From: Osedax fenrisi
Taxonomy: Eukaryota > Annelida > Polychaeta > Sabellida > Siboglinidae
Assembly (NCBI GenBank): GCA_964019155.1
Contig: OZ025240.1
Location: 42,526,247 to 42,590,246, forward strand
Direction of reading: 5' to 3'
DNA length: 64,000 nucleotides
The translations under genes were made by a program, and so were the position numbers. Below, one piece after another: positions 38,301-50,598 of this stretch (position 1 is its first letter; the number at the start of each line of letters is the position of its first letter). The notes beneath the pieces are model-generated. The model worked only from the letters and a program-made list of their open reading frames with translations, was not told the origin of the DNA and searched no databases.

Positions 38301-38361
<61 letters not shown>
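38301..38361. repeat. (GTA)n microsatellite upstream of the GPCR
   Basis: About 20 GTA/TAG units with one GTGGTA interruption, 52 bases upstream of the GPCR start codon (in the receptor's orientation). Confidence 0.95.
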
Positions 38362-38362
<1 letters not shown>

Positions 38363-39806
38363 TAATTTATTTAGTCACAAAAATCAAATTTCGGAAATTA
38401 TATATAAAGTTATGGAAGAATCTGTAATAAAATGTGTCATATAGACCCGGATGTATTTATCAGTATGTCGTTACTTATAAGTAACTGTATATCTATACAT
38501 TCCGGAGAGAGAGCGAGATAGAGAACGAGATAGAGAGATACAGTGATATAGGACGATACTGGAGTACATTGAATGACCTAGCACACGCCAATCGCTATTG
38601 TCTGTGACATCATTATGATTACGTCACAACTACAGTCATAAATAACCCGTAGACACGCGACGGTGCGTTATTTTACGAGAACGCCTAATTCTACTATCAT
38701 TGCGTCTTGTTTCTTTGATAAGTCGTTGCGTACACAATATCTAGGTTGATATATTATACACAACTGATATTGTATTAAGTAGCATAGCATTATTACGAGG
38801 AAACCTTTATTACCAGTGTATTGTGTTGTATAATGTCTTGTATCATGATATACACAATCATATATGTTAGTAAATTATTATTATTTACTGATGATGAAAT
38901 AAATACTGAATACAATGATGACAATATTAAATTTAAATAATTGAAATACATGGATTATCGTATTTAATTTAGTACATTTTCTAAATAATAATAATTATTA
39001 TAATATATGTACAAAATTAACTATTTAAATAGTTAAAATAAAAAATGTATTAGTTGATTATTATTATAATAATACTAATTATAATTATTTATCAATTTAT
39101 ATTTTATCTAATCAGATACACATTCGATAGAATGGTAACAAAGTTGAAATATTTTCTAACCGTACTTTACGTTAATATATTTATACATTTTTACGTTAAT
39201 TAAAATTAAAATTAAACAAAAATTAAACAAAAACAAAGAATGTAAAACTAATAATAACTTATAGTTAGTAACTATTTTTACCGTTGAAATTAAAATTAAA
39301 AATAGAAATAAAATATATCGTTTAGTAATTAGGAAAGAACATCAACATATTCGGACACCACTTTAAATACATTGAATATTTCTTAACTTTTTAATCGATA
39401 AAAGTAATGCATTATTAATTATATATTTTAATATTTAAATGATAAATATATATTATAACCTATACATGTTAATAATGAAATAAATTGATAATAATAAAAA
39501 ACATAAAACTAATAATTTAATTCCCCATACATGTAAAGTATAGAAATATATATAAAAATAAACTTACAATTGCATAAACAATTGTTTAGGATTAATTAGA
39601 TAGTTAATTAAATAAAAAAATTAAAAAGTGAGTTTACCCTATAGGGTATACTCTATATAGTGGGGGGGTATATTGACTGTATAACTAGGGGCGTCGGAAT
39701 GATATTTTGTATGGGGGTTATTTATTTCTATTTTATATTATATATCCTATTATTTATTAATATAAATACTAATTAATAACTTATTAATATAGGATACCTC
39801 TTTGGT
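38362..39806. other. Upstream region of the GPCR, then AT-rich spacer
   Basis: 38500-38545 is a GAGA-rich stretch (GGAGAGAGAGCGAGATAGAG). 38600-38660 is GC-richer and contains ATTACGTCACAACTAC, a CRE-like site. The rest is A/T spacer. A run of seven G lies near 39661. No gene seen. Confidence 0.35.
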
Positions 39807-40031
39807 CTATGTTAATATGCAATTAATAATGTTTATTATAATACTTAAGTAATCTATTATATTAGAAAATAAATATAAAAAATTACAAAATGTATTATTA
39901 TATAAATATAGATTTTCTAAAAGTTTGATCAATTCCATTATGCCGGGAAATATTTTTTGAATTTCAGAAGGTTCCATCATGTATATGTTTACCTCGTCTA
40001 TGGTATTACACTTATTGATTGATTTTAACAT
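39807..40031 (-). pseudogene. hAT transposase C-terminal fragment
   Basis: The minus-strand frame includes MMEPSEIQKIFPGIMELIKL, which resembles the MEPEIxxxFPxVVxLIxLLL segment just before the dimerisation region of ZMYM1-like hAT transposases. It is the C-terminal continuation of the fragment at 41.93-42.72 kb; a LINE and a MITE end lie between them. Non-functional. Confidence 0.55.
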
Positions 40032-40035
40032 AGAT

Positions 40036-40079
40036 AATCCTATATTTAATCTTTCAATCGGTAATCGGAGACTTTCCCC
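40036..40079. mobile_element. Solo end of the 'ATTACCGACCCC' family
   Basis: AATCGGTAATCGGAGACTTT-CCCC followed by TA matches the terminal sequence of the elements at 31.86 and 63.63 kb. The other end is not found nearby. Confidence 0.75.
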
Positions 40080-40169
40080 TATGCTTTAAAGTATATTTAC
40101 ATTTTGTACTTAAATAGTATGTGTTGGTATCATGAAATATTTCAATATCACATCCAAGCTTTCGTGAAA

Positions 40170-41910
40170 AGTATTTTTGTGGAAAGTAGAATGGCAATAT
40201 TTTAACAGAGGTCTCTGAAATAGTCAAAAGATGGACAGCATAGTTCAAAGAACTCTATAACTATACAATAAATCCAGATGAAAATATACTTAATGATAAT
40301 CGAGGTGCATGCGTAGAAGAGAACTTGCAATTTTTAAAATCAGAAGTAGAAAATGCAATACGAAGTCTAAAAAAAGGAATATCAACAGTTTTAGATAGCA
40401 TTACAAGTGAGATAATTATAAACGGCGGTTCACAAATTGTAATAAAAATGACTACTTTGCCAGAAAATATGGGATAAGAAAGAATGGCCCTATGAATGGA
40501 CACACTCGTTAATTATTCCAATACAAAAGAAAGGTGACCTGAGAAAGTTCAACAATTATAAAACTAATAGCCTGATATCACACCAAAGCAAGATCATGCT
40601 GAGAATTATTTTAAATCGACTAAATCCAATAGTAGAACATATCCTAGTTGAAGAGAAAGCAGGTTTCAGAAAGAAAAGAAGCACACTAGAACATATATTA
40701 AACTGCAGAATTATGGCCGAGAAACATATTGAAAATGGAAGATAATTATACCATAACTTTGCTGACTTCAAAAAGGCATTTGATCGAGTCTGGAATGAAG
40801 GATTATGGAAAGTAATGAGACAATTCAATATAGATGAAAATATTATTGCAATAATCGAACATCTTTATAAAAAACAAACAGTACCGTTTTGATTAACAAA
40901 AAAAACAGGGACCTTCTTTAATAAGTCGGTAGAAGTACGGCAAGGATGGCTTTTATCACCAATACTCTTTAAAATCTTCTAGAAAAATCATGCAAGATAC
41001 GCTAGAAGTCCACTGCAGCACAATAACCGTTTGAGGATATGAACTATGTAACCTAAGATTTGCAGACGAAATCGATGTGATGGAAGGATCAAACACAGAG
41101 CTGCAAGAACTCACACATACATTATGCAAGTGATCAGCGACATATGGTATGTAGGTCAGATATATCTGACCTACATCGTATACGATAAAAGAACATATTG
41201 GTCAATGAATTCATGAATAATGAGACAGCTGACGTGATAACGATAACCATGAACGATGAACCTCATGCAGTAGTAGATATATTTTATAATTTGGTGCGAT
41301 TCTAACGAAATATGGAAAAAGTGAAATAGAGATAAACATAAGATGGGCGATAACAACCTCTGCGTTAGTTCGCTTAATCACTATATGGAAGAGTCGAAAC
41401 ATATCACTACAGATAACAATACTACTGTACACCTCACTAATATTATCTATATTACTTTATGTCTGCGAAACTTGGACACTAACAGAAATACTGGAAGGAA
41501 TAATTACCGCATTTGAGCATAACGCTTATAGAAGAATCATGGGGATTACCTATAGAGAAAGAAAAACAAATGATTATGTATACGAAATAAGTGTTGAATA
41601 TATATGTCAAGTTGAGCATATCCTATCAAAAGTAAAGAGAAGGACAATATTTTGAGAAATTTCATATTTTTGTCGCACGATGCGTCATGATAGTCTGAAT
41701 AAAACTGTGATACAAGGTTGCGTTTTTGGTAAAAGAAGAAGAGGATGATCCAGAAAAAACTGTATGGATAACATAGTGGAATATGCTGGGTCAGAAATAG
41801 ATCTGACCCAACTACTAGAGGCTATACAGAACCGGACGGATGGAATAGAACTTGTGTTGCAGCGATTCATATACCCTTACGATCAACCGGTTAAGGGAAT
41901 TTGTAAGTAA
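40170..41910 (+). pseudogene. Decayed RTE-type LINE (endonuclease part missing)
   Basis: Non-LTR retrotransposons copy themselves by target-primed reverse transcription. Pieces in order over several frames: ENLQFLKSEVENAIRSLKKG; WTHSLIIPIQKKGDLRKFNN; EEKAGFRKKRSTLEHIL; DFKKAFDRVWNEGLWKVMRQ (RT motif A); the FADE version of FADD (LRFADEIDVMEG); then LYVCETWTLTEIL and RRIMGITYRERKTND of the C-terminal region. Many stops and frameshifts. It is inserted into the hAT transposase relic on the opposite strand. Confidence 0.85.
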
Positions 41911-41929
41911 GTAAATCCAAGCTTTCAAA

Positions 41930-42720
41930 TATCAAACTTGAAATATTTATAGAAAAATAATTGACTTATTCATATATTTAATAATACATTTTCAATATAT
42001 TTGTGTTCATTGGTAATATAATCTAATTCTTTATATTATTTCAGTGCATCGATTAAACCACTATATTTATATAATGTTGTTTTAATACATGATTTTCTCA
42101 GTTCATCTTTTTGGGAATATTTGTTTCAATGTTTTGCTTTCATATTAGTATTGTATACATTCCGGAATTTGATAGTTTGTTCATATAAGAATCCCAAATC
42201 ATGAACCATTCTCAAGGCTTTTCTTATATTATTATCTAATGAATATGCTATACATTTTAGCGATGAGCTCCACAGTGTGTATTAAAAGCTAATGGCTGTT
42301 TAGTCACTATTATAGTATGTACACCATTACATTTACCAGACATATTAACTGCACCGTCATATGACTGTCCTCTTAATTTAAAAATAGGGCAGTTAAGATG
42401 TTCAAGTTCAGATACAATTAAATTTGCTATACCTTCCCAAGTTATAGCCTCAATCATATTGCATTCATATACATATTTATTTAATTTCTAGTAATGATGT
42501 CAAATAATGAATCTCCAAAATATTCTTCTCACTTGCGTGTACATCTTGAATTTCATCACATTGAATTGAGAAAGTACCATTAATATATATATATCAATAC
42601 ACATATTTAATAATTCAGCTTTATATAGTTGAATAATGTCATTCTGAATATCGCCAGATAACAATTGTTTAACAATACTTAAGTATCTCTCATAAATATC
42701 TTCATATTTTATGGAGGGGT
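41930..42720 (-). pseudogene. hAT transposase relic (ZMYM1-like), N-terminal and middle part
   Basis: Frame 42457-42257 reads LRGQSYDGAVNMSGKCNGVH and PLAFNTHCGAHR, the conserved RGQxYDGAxNMxGxxxGVQ...HCxAH block of hAT transposases. Upstream pieces include FSIQCDEIQDVHASEKN; downstream pieces MVHDLGFLYEQTIKFRNVYN. Several frame breaks. The C-terminal part is displaced to 39.8-40.03 kb by later insertions. Confidence 0.82.
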
Positions 42721-42765
42721 AAAATAGTTAGCCCCCCCCCCCATATTTTTGGTAAAATTCTTAAG

Positions 42766-43290
42766 TCCCTAATACGGATACTATATGTATTAATACGGAC
42801 ACCCTTTAACCAATCAGCGTGCAGCGTATACGTGATATATAAACTATTATGATTTTCATATAAATCGCGTGCGTTATAATATTAATACCACCAATAAAGC
42901 TAAATCTAAAATTTGTATTGTATATTGATACTTAAATTGTATTATTAATTAAAAAAATAATAAAAATAAATAAATTTTTAACTATAAATTGTTCATAAAA
43001 TTAATTATAAATAATGTAATTGTAATTTGTCTGATTGATTCATCAATAATATATAGTTTATATAGTGGTATATAGTGTGTCCGTATTATAACACAGGGTG
43101 TCCGTATTCGGTACCCATGTCACGTTATCTAATGAATTAAAAGATTAAATACAATTTTACAATCCCAATAATAGCTATAGATCATATAATCATATAATAT
43201 TAATATATTGTAATTTTTGAATACAAATAATGAGCCATAAATTGTTCAGACCATTTATTGTTAAAGTGTCCGTATTAGGTTACTTTCCCC
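42766..43290. mobile_element. 'TAATACGGACAC' family element (copy D), one end only
   Basis: Begins inside the element (CCCTAATACGGATACTATAT) and runs to the complete end AGGTTACTTTCCCC followed by TA (43291-43292). Reversed relative to copy A. Preceded by a run of 12 C at 42731-42742. Confidence 0.8.
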
Positions 43291-43689
43291 TAGTTATACT
43301 GTTGATAGATCATTAGTTATAGTAACGTTTTATATCTAATGTTATTATAATTCTTCTCCATAATAATCAACTATTGTTATTTTGATTTAAAACCTAAATA
43401 CAAATTTTATACTCAATAGAACATTTAAAATAATATTGGAAATATTAGTGATTTATTTATCAAATACAATATTAATATTGGTATTAATAGGTAAACCCTG
43501 TAGGTAAACAATTACAAAGTTTATTAACAAAAAAATACTAAGATAATTATTTTAATTTTAAAATAAATAATATGAACAATTATAAATAGAAAATATTATA
43601 TAAAAAGTAAGTTTATAACATATTACATTTAGAATATAAAAAATATCAATACTATATAATGATATATACTACATATACACATTATATAT

Positions 43690-43760
43690 CTAGTGATGGG
43701 CAGGATGGAGAACCGATCCGATCCGATCCGCTCCGTATCGGGAGGATCGGGATCAGGATC
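43690..43760. repeat. hAT-like end with GATCC repeats
   Basis: TAGTGATGGGCAGGATGGAG followed by GATCCGATCCGATCCG and GGATCGGGATCAGGATCG. A TGATGGGCA-type start followed by short subterminal repeats is typical of hAT elements, but the opposite end was not found. Confidence 0.45.
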
Positions 43761-44224
43761 GTCGAACTAGAAAAAAGGATCGTAGCCATCATTGCATATA
43801 CGATACTCTAATATTATTATATTTATTTATAAGAATATTAATAACATTTTAGTATTTTATTATTGCATTCATATGATATTGTATTGATTATTATTTTGCA
43901 ATGTTTTCCAAGGTTTTGCAAGACCACGCGGTATTTAAATAATAATTATTATGTTGATATAATATAATATAATTTAATAAATTGAAATCATATAAGTAAA
44001 CCACATACTTTGACTCGACGTACACTGTACGTTGAGTACATTGAGTATATATTGGTATCCAATTATATATTACACCACTATATAATATATAGTGGTGTCT
44101 ATAGACTATATATAGTCTATATCATAAAGACTATATCATCTATAGATGATATACTCAATAAATGTATTTAATTCAATGGACTTATTATATAAATATAATA
44201 TAATATATTACTAATAAATAGGTA

Positions 44225-45243
44225 GGGGAAATTAACCTAATACGTATACTTTAACAATAAATGGTCTTAATATTTTATGACTCATTATTTTTATTCAAAA
44301 ATTACACTATATTAATATTATATTATTATATATATTATTGTGATTTTAAAATGTTATTTAATTTTTTAATTCCATTAATAACGGGGGTGTCCGTATTCGG
44401 TACCCATGTCCGAATATGGACACTCTGTGTTATAATACGGACATCCTACATACCACTAGATAAACTATATATTATTGATGAATCAATCAGAAAAATTACA
44501 ATTACGTTATTTATAATTAATTTTATGAAAAATATATTGTTATTTAATTAGTTAATATTTTATTTATTTTTATTATTTTTTAATTAATAATACAATTTAA
44601 GTGTCTAAATTATAAAATTTGTAGAATTAGCTTTAGAATTAGCCTTAATGGTAGTATTAATATTATAACGCACGCGATTTTTATGAAAATTAGAATAGAA
44701 TTGTTTTAATTAATAATACAATTTAAGTATTTATATAATACAAATTTTAGATTTAGCTTTATTGGTGATATTAATATTATAACACAACAGATTTTTATTA
44801 AAATCAGAATAGTTCATACGCTGCACGCTGATTGGTTATAGGGTGTCCGTATTAATACATCTAGAGTGTCCGTATTAGGGATTAATATGACCTATATATG
44901 CTTATAACTTAGTGAATATTTGATAACAAATATAGAAATTATATATTTAATATTAGAATGCTTTATTTTTTAATAATATATATATATACTATAGTATTAT
45001 ATTTTATATCGATACATGTGTATATTCTTGAGAGGGTTTTAAGTTTAACTTTTTTTCATAAATTTAAAATGTAATACAATAACCAGTTTTTTTGGAAATA
45101 TCAGCAATATTTTGAATAATTAAAAAATAAAAAATACTTTTTAGCATATTTATATAATTATGAATATTTTATTAATTACACATTTTGTTTAGGATTTATG
45201 GTTTCTGAGATACCGAGAGTGTCCGTATTCGGGCACTATCCGT
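44225..45243. mobile_element. 'TAATACGGACAC' family element (copy A), uninterrupted
   Basis: Left end GGGGAAATTAACCTAATACG preceded by TA. Subterminal GGGTGTCCGTATTCGGTACC and TCCGAATATGGACACTCTGT; right side ...GAGAGTGTCCGTATTCGGGC, where the last bases are decayed. It is free of nested insertions and gives the empty-site reference for copy B. It contains an internal duplication of the AATTAATAATACAATTTAAG region (44581 and 44707). Confidence 0.85.
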
Positions 45244-45475
45244 ATTTATCTTAATATTTAAAAAACAATTATTTTAGATTTTATTATAATTTTATATTCT
45301 ATGATGATTAATAAGTATATATCAAGTAATATAGTAATATAGTAATATACATGTATACTTATTTGAATATTAATCCCAACAAATTTGGTGTAAATAAGAA
45401 GTTAATTTAATTTACTTATATATTATTTAATGTTTTATTTCGTTTATATAAGGTATCGTTCTTTTCAGTATTATA

Positions 45476-45480
<5 letters not shown>

Positions 45481-45568
<88 letters not shown>
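45481..45568. repeat. (TA)n microsatellite, 88 bp
   Basis: About 44 uninterrupted TA units. Confidence 0.97.
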
Positions 45569-45570
<2 letters not shown>

Positions 45571-45783
45571 CATTAATTCAATTATTAATTTAAAAAAAAA
45601 ACAATTTTAAAATCACAAAAAATAATAAAATCATAAATATTATTTTTGTTTTATGTTAGGTATTCAGGTGCACTCCATTTTTTTATTTTTAACAATTTAT
45701 ATATAATTACCTCATACTTTCTCTCTTTTTAGAGACATTTTAATTTTTTACATTCTTAATTATATTTATATTTTATTTATTTT

Positions 45784-45909
45784 ATGAAAATTTGGACTAT
45801 CCAAAAATATGATGATTGGGGAAATTCTAGTAAAAACATTAACTTGTTTATTAATGTCCCCATCATTCCTTGCCTGTTGGAGAGGAATGGTAAATCTGAT
45901 TTATTTATT

Positions 45910-45958
<49 letters not shown>

Positions 45959-46164
45959 TATTAAGTCGTACTATGTATGATACTTGCACACGTAACAATA
46001 TGATATAATACTATATATCTCAATCTGATAACAATACTACTATTATTTATACAGGATCAGTGGTATATTCATTGCAGAACTATCTTCAAAACTTGAAAAT
46101 GATATTCAAGGCATACTTATTAAGTGTATTTGTATTATTAGTAATCATGGTGCTTTACGCAATA
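45784..46164 (+). CDS. Two candidate exons of an unidentified multi-exon gene
   Basis: Exon 45784-45889 (ATG start possible; ends NVPIIPCLLERN-G before GTAAAT) joins in phase with 46055-46164 (ACAG acceptor, GTACGT donor), which reads SVVYSLQNYLQNLKMIFKAY followed by a hydrophobic stretch LLSVFVLLVIMVLYAI. A second frame of the 46055 exon is also open (IFIAELSSKLENDIQGILIK), so the reading is uncertain. The phase-0 end fits the next candidate exon at 46707. Confidence 0.35.
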
Positions 46165-46241
46165 GTACGTACATACAAAAGTGCACATACATACATACAT
46201 ACATGTCCACATACATAACAAATACACACAAAAATTTATAC

Positions 46242-46285
<44 letters not shown>

Positions 46286-46559
46286 TATATATATTAAATC
46301 CACAAATTTACTCTTAACACTTACTTTTTAGAAACACGATCTACAATACAAAAACTTAGTAGGTACCAATAATTAAAACGGTATTATGATATACATATTA
46401 TGATATAGTATAGTGTTATGTAGTGGTTATGATGATGATTATAACACGTAGTCTAATAATTATTATGAATGTATAATTGTCAGATGCTTAAATTACCTTA
46501 TTAATATAAGTACACTATATATAAGTGTACATTACATTATTAATATTATAATATTATTG

Positions 46560-46564
46560 TATAT

Positions 46565-46633
<69 letters not shown>

Positions 46634-46643
46634 TAAATTAAAT

Positions 46644-46685
<42 letters not shown>

Positions 46686-46975
46686 CACTGATTATATACA
46701 TCACAGATACCAGAATTAATTAAGATTGTTGACCGAGATTACCTAAATCACATTTTGTTCGCTTGTTTACTGCTCGCTGCTGGGAAGGTCATAATGTTAG
46801 TATATAGCATCACTACATAAGTATACTTTGGAGTTAAATATTATGCTTATTTAAGTATACACAAGTTATTACAAGATATTTATAAATCATATTAATAGTT
46901 TACATTTAGATTATAAACTATACGTGTTATAACACGTATACTTATAATACATATAGGTATTATATGTATTATAAA

Positions 46976-47034
<59 letters not shown>
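46560..47034. repeat. Cluster of (TA)n tracts flanking the candidate exon
   Basis: (TA)n at 46570-46628, 46648-46682 and 46980-47034, followed by (TAG)n at 47038-47056. Nearby smaller runs lie at 45913-45951 and 46241-46279, and a (CATA)n run at 46180-46204. Confidence 0.9.
46707..46787 (+). CDS. Candidate exon, possible start of a CARD-like helix bundle
   Basis: CATCACAG acceptor, 27 open codons, donor GTCATA: IPELIKIVDRDYLNHILFAC then LLLAAGK. Only this frame is open. The helix pattern (xLxxxVDRDYLxHxLxAxLL) resembles the first two helices of death-fold/CARD domains, which sit ahead of coiled-coil and PDZ regions in CARMA and DLG5 scaffold proteins. This is pattern recognition on 27 residues only. 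Confidence 0.4.
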
Positions 47035-47037
<3 letters not shown>

Positions 47038-47259
47038 TAGTAGTAGTAGTAGTAGTATACTATTAGATGTGGATTTTTATATTATATTTTTAATTTATTT
47101 TTTACGACAACTATAATTTGTTTTATATATATATTATTTCGTATTATCAATTGTTATAAAATAAAATCCAGTAACACGTTATTTTAATTAAATATTTCTA
47201 CTTATATTTCCAAAATATATTTATTTAAAATAAATAAACTAATAATATATTCTATTATT

Positions 47260-47600
47260 TCCGCGGTGAATTCGTTACTGTGGCAATTTGATACACCTGT
47301 GTTTACAACTTCTTCCATTCACAACGATCCAAAACTTTACCCATCAATTCACCATTTGATATTATAGATCCATCATGCATATCGATAATATTTTCTATCT
47401 ATATCTATTTTACTATTACATTCTGCTGAGACTTGAGTATTGCAAAATTAACATGACCTGAGATATGTCCAAACCAGCAGAGTTTTCTTCTCTTTACGGT
47501 AAATAACAAAGGATCGTTATTGCTTAATAGTGGTCTTATTTTGTCAACTACTAATGCATTCGTCTTTCTTTGGTTATATACTTCCTATCACATGAGAAGT
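47260..47600 (-). pseudogene. C-terminal fragment of a decayed RTE-type LINE
   Basis: Minus-strand pieces NQRKTNALVVDKIRPLLSNN, LLFTVKRRKLCWFGHISGHV and GKVLDRCEWKKL correspond to the region after the reverse transcriptase in RTE elements (RRKLxWFGHVxRH). The matching upstream part lies at 49.1-50.4 kb; the jockey-type LINE at 47.8-49.1 kb separates the two. Confidence 0.7.
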
Positions 47601-47788
47601 ATGTTTATTAATTATTTACTGAATATTTAATTAATATACAGAAGGATATTCAGAAGCTATACGTAGCTTATATTAAGAATATCCTTATAACAAAAATATT
47701 AAATATTTAATATATAATAATAATTATGAAATAAGAAAATGTAATAACAAAAATGGTGTAATACAAGATATTTATATCGAATATACAT

Positions 47789-47790
<2 letters not shown>

Positions 47791-47852
<62 letters not shown>

Positions 47853-47853
47853 G

Positions 47854-47889
<36 letters not shown>

Positions 47890-47900
47890 TAAATAATAAT
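47791..47900. repeat. (TAA)n tract, likely 3' tail of the adjacent LINE
   Basis: About 36 TAA units with a few interruptions. It lies about 70 bases past the stop codon of the minus-strand LINE ORF, exactly where a simple-repeat tail of a CR1/L2/jockey-group element would be; on that strand it reads (ATT)n. Confidence 0.85.
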
Positions 47901-49090
47901 AGTGCGCATATTAATACTACGTATGTACATATATTACAAAATATTATAAAAGATATGAATTTTTAATATAGATTAGAGATTACATGATATTAAATATTTA
48001 ATTTTTGAACAAAATTGGTTAAGTGTGGTTTGACTATTGTATGATTTTATTTGTATCGGTAGATTATTCCAGCAAATGGGTCCATAATAAGTTATATTAA
48101 ACTTTTTTGCATTGGTATTAACTAAAGGTATTTTAAATTTGTTATTATCGCGCATATTATAAGTAGTGTCTTGTAATTTAAATAAATTTATAATTGTTGT
48201 TGAAATTTGATAATTTTTAATCCTAAACATAATTTTACAGGCATTATAGAATATTATTTCTTTAAAAGTTAAAATGTGTTGTTCTTTGTAAATATTATCC
48301 ACATTAGTTCTATTTTTTTGACGATATAATATTCTTATAGCTTTATTTTGAGCTATACTTATTTGTTTTGATGTTACATCATAATTATTCCCCCATATAT
48401 GTGTACAATAAATAAGATGGCAATGAAATACAGAATAATATATTAGTTTTAAAATATTGATGGGTACAATATTATTTAGTTTTCTTAGAATTGATAATCC
48501 ATAATAAAGTTTAGATTTAACCATATTAGTATGTAGTTTCCAATTCATGTTCGAATCAATAATTACACCAAGGAGTTTTATTGAGTTTTTTTGAATAATG
48601 ACAATATTATTTAATATAATAGATAATTTTGCTTTATTATTATTAAATATTAAATAGTTAGTTTTGCTTAAATTAATTGTCAATTTATTTAATGATAGCC
48701 ATATATCAAGATTTTTTAAAGTTTTATTCATGGAATTTTCCATAGAATCAATATTATTTTCACGGAATATAATAGTAGTGTCATCAGCGAATAAAACAAA
48801 ATGGCCTTGTGTTTTAATATTGACTATGTCATTTATAAATATTAAAAATAATAGGGGACCGAGGACAGATCCTTGAGGGACACCAAACTTAATATTCTTT
48901 ATTTTTGATTTAGACTTATTGAATATTACAAATTGATTTCTATTATTAAGAAAAGATATTAATAATTTTAAAACAACTCCTCTGAAACCATACTTCTCTA
49001 ACTTATTTATTAATAGATCATTACTGATGGAGTCGAATGCTTTCGTTATGTTATGCAATTTTCTTTCGAATTCGTTAATTTCTTGATTAT
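47901..49090 (-). mobile_element. 5'-truncated jockey/CR1-group LINE with intact 3' ORF
   Basis: The minus-strand ORF 49058-47973 (361 codons) starts inside the reverse transcriptase domain: NITKAFDSISNDLLINKLEK (motif A), FGVPQGSVLGPLLFLIFIND (motif B), HFVLFADDTTIIF (catalytic FADD), LLGVIIDSNMNWKLH, then the C-terminal domain with the HLIYCTHIWGN and YGPICWNNLP patterns of jockey/CR1-type elements. There are no internal stops, so the insertion is younger than the RTE relic it splits. The 5' end is cut just before motif A. It is inserted in reverse within the intron of the candidate plus-strand gene. Confidence 0.9.
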
Positions 49091-49099
49091 TCTAGAATC

Positions 49100-50420
49100 A
49101 TCAACATTTAGTGTCCATGTAACAATGTGTAAATAATTAGTGATATGTATAGTTTAAATTTAAGTTTAACGTTGATGTATTATGTCACTTTTACATACCA
49201 TGTCATAACGGTTCACCAGTATTTATATTACTATTGCCACTTTAATTTATATCTATTATTATTAATTCATTTATTTGTTAGTGTTTCTCCAATATATTTA
49301 AACTTCCCATTTCTTCAAGAGTTTTCCATACATATTAAGAGAGAACTTCATTATATTTTCGACATATGTATTGTATCTTTTCGTGATTTACTTACATATC
49401 GTAATTGAAGAACTATTCATCAACGATTCAGTCAAGTTGTGTAGTTGTTGATTTGTATCTGCTAAGATATCGATATTAACAGCATATCGAAGATTGTTAA
49501 TTTTCGTCATCTTTTTGAATTAATTGAGAAAGGTTTACCAGTATTTCTCGTATTATTGCTTCTAACATATATTAAAGAGTACTGGAGTCTGATATCTTAC
49601 CTTATACAACATTTTATTGGAAATGGAATTACAATTATATGGTTTAGTAGTACAATGTGCTGAAGAATTAATAATGTGTATAATTGTAGTAAGCTTTTAG
49701 TTAAATAAAAGATGAATATGATAAAACAACTATTAATATAATATAATGTCGACATATTTGTTAAACTCAATGTAGTTATGACAATAATTTATTGTTGGTA
49801 TATGTGATTCCTAATTAAAAGTCTGCAATTAAATATTGTTCTACCATGCTCCTGTTTCTTCCTATTCATTATGTTAATCTGTTAATTTCATATAGTCTCT
49901 GCTCGAGTATTTAGCCTATTTAGACCAATGTTGTTAATAATAAAATGCCTGGCATGAATCATAAACATAATAGTATGATAGTTGGATTATTTATCAAGGT
50001 CACATATCTTTGGTAAATAAATTATAAGTGATATTGGCTAACCCTTTTCTTAAGTTTCAAGTATAAATTTTAAATTGGTACATTGTATACATTCGTACAA
50101 TATTCAGTACATCTACTCATTTGTATATATTCATTAGAAATAGGATACCAACTTTATTTTCTTTTATTGATATTTTTCTTAACTTAGTATTTAAAATAAA
50201 TTTAAAATAGTTATGCTCATTAATATACAAATTATTTATTGAATACTTGTAAACGTCGCCATCAATTGATTTATACTGACCTTTAACTATTCTACTCTCG
50301 CTGTGTTCATGGTTTTCCGTATTAAACTGTGTATTGCTCTACATTTCTTGTTTATTTTTTTCAGAGACTTCACATTTATTCTTTATCATACAGTTCTAAT
50401 ATAGGATCAATAATCTATAG
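49100..50420 (-). pseudogene. Upstream fragments of the same decayed RTE-type LINE
   Basis: Minus-strand pieces include NLRYAVNIDILADTNQQLHN (from LRYADDxxLLAxxxxxL) near 49.44-49.5 kb and MGSLNILEKH near 49.3 kb. Further pieces up to 50.4 kb (SEKNKQEM) may be the linker between the endonuclease and reverse transcriptase. Heavily mutated and interrupted by the jockey-type insertion. Confidence 0.55.
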
Positions 50421-50598
50421 CTATTATATACATATATATGACCGTTGGTTATAATAATAATTCCTCGGCTAATGGCATGTTATCTTATCCAACTTGCTTG
50501 AATGTTTACCAAGGAGATGTACTGTTAATATTACATTAATATTACATTATATAGTATTCACCATATACGCTATTATAATACCCAACCACTAGTGACAG

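Noticed and set aside
44261..44551. 96-codon plus-strand open frame
   Set aside because: It lies wholly inside copy A of a non-coding element family and is broken in the other copies.
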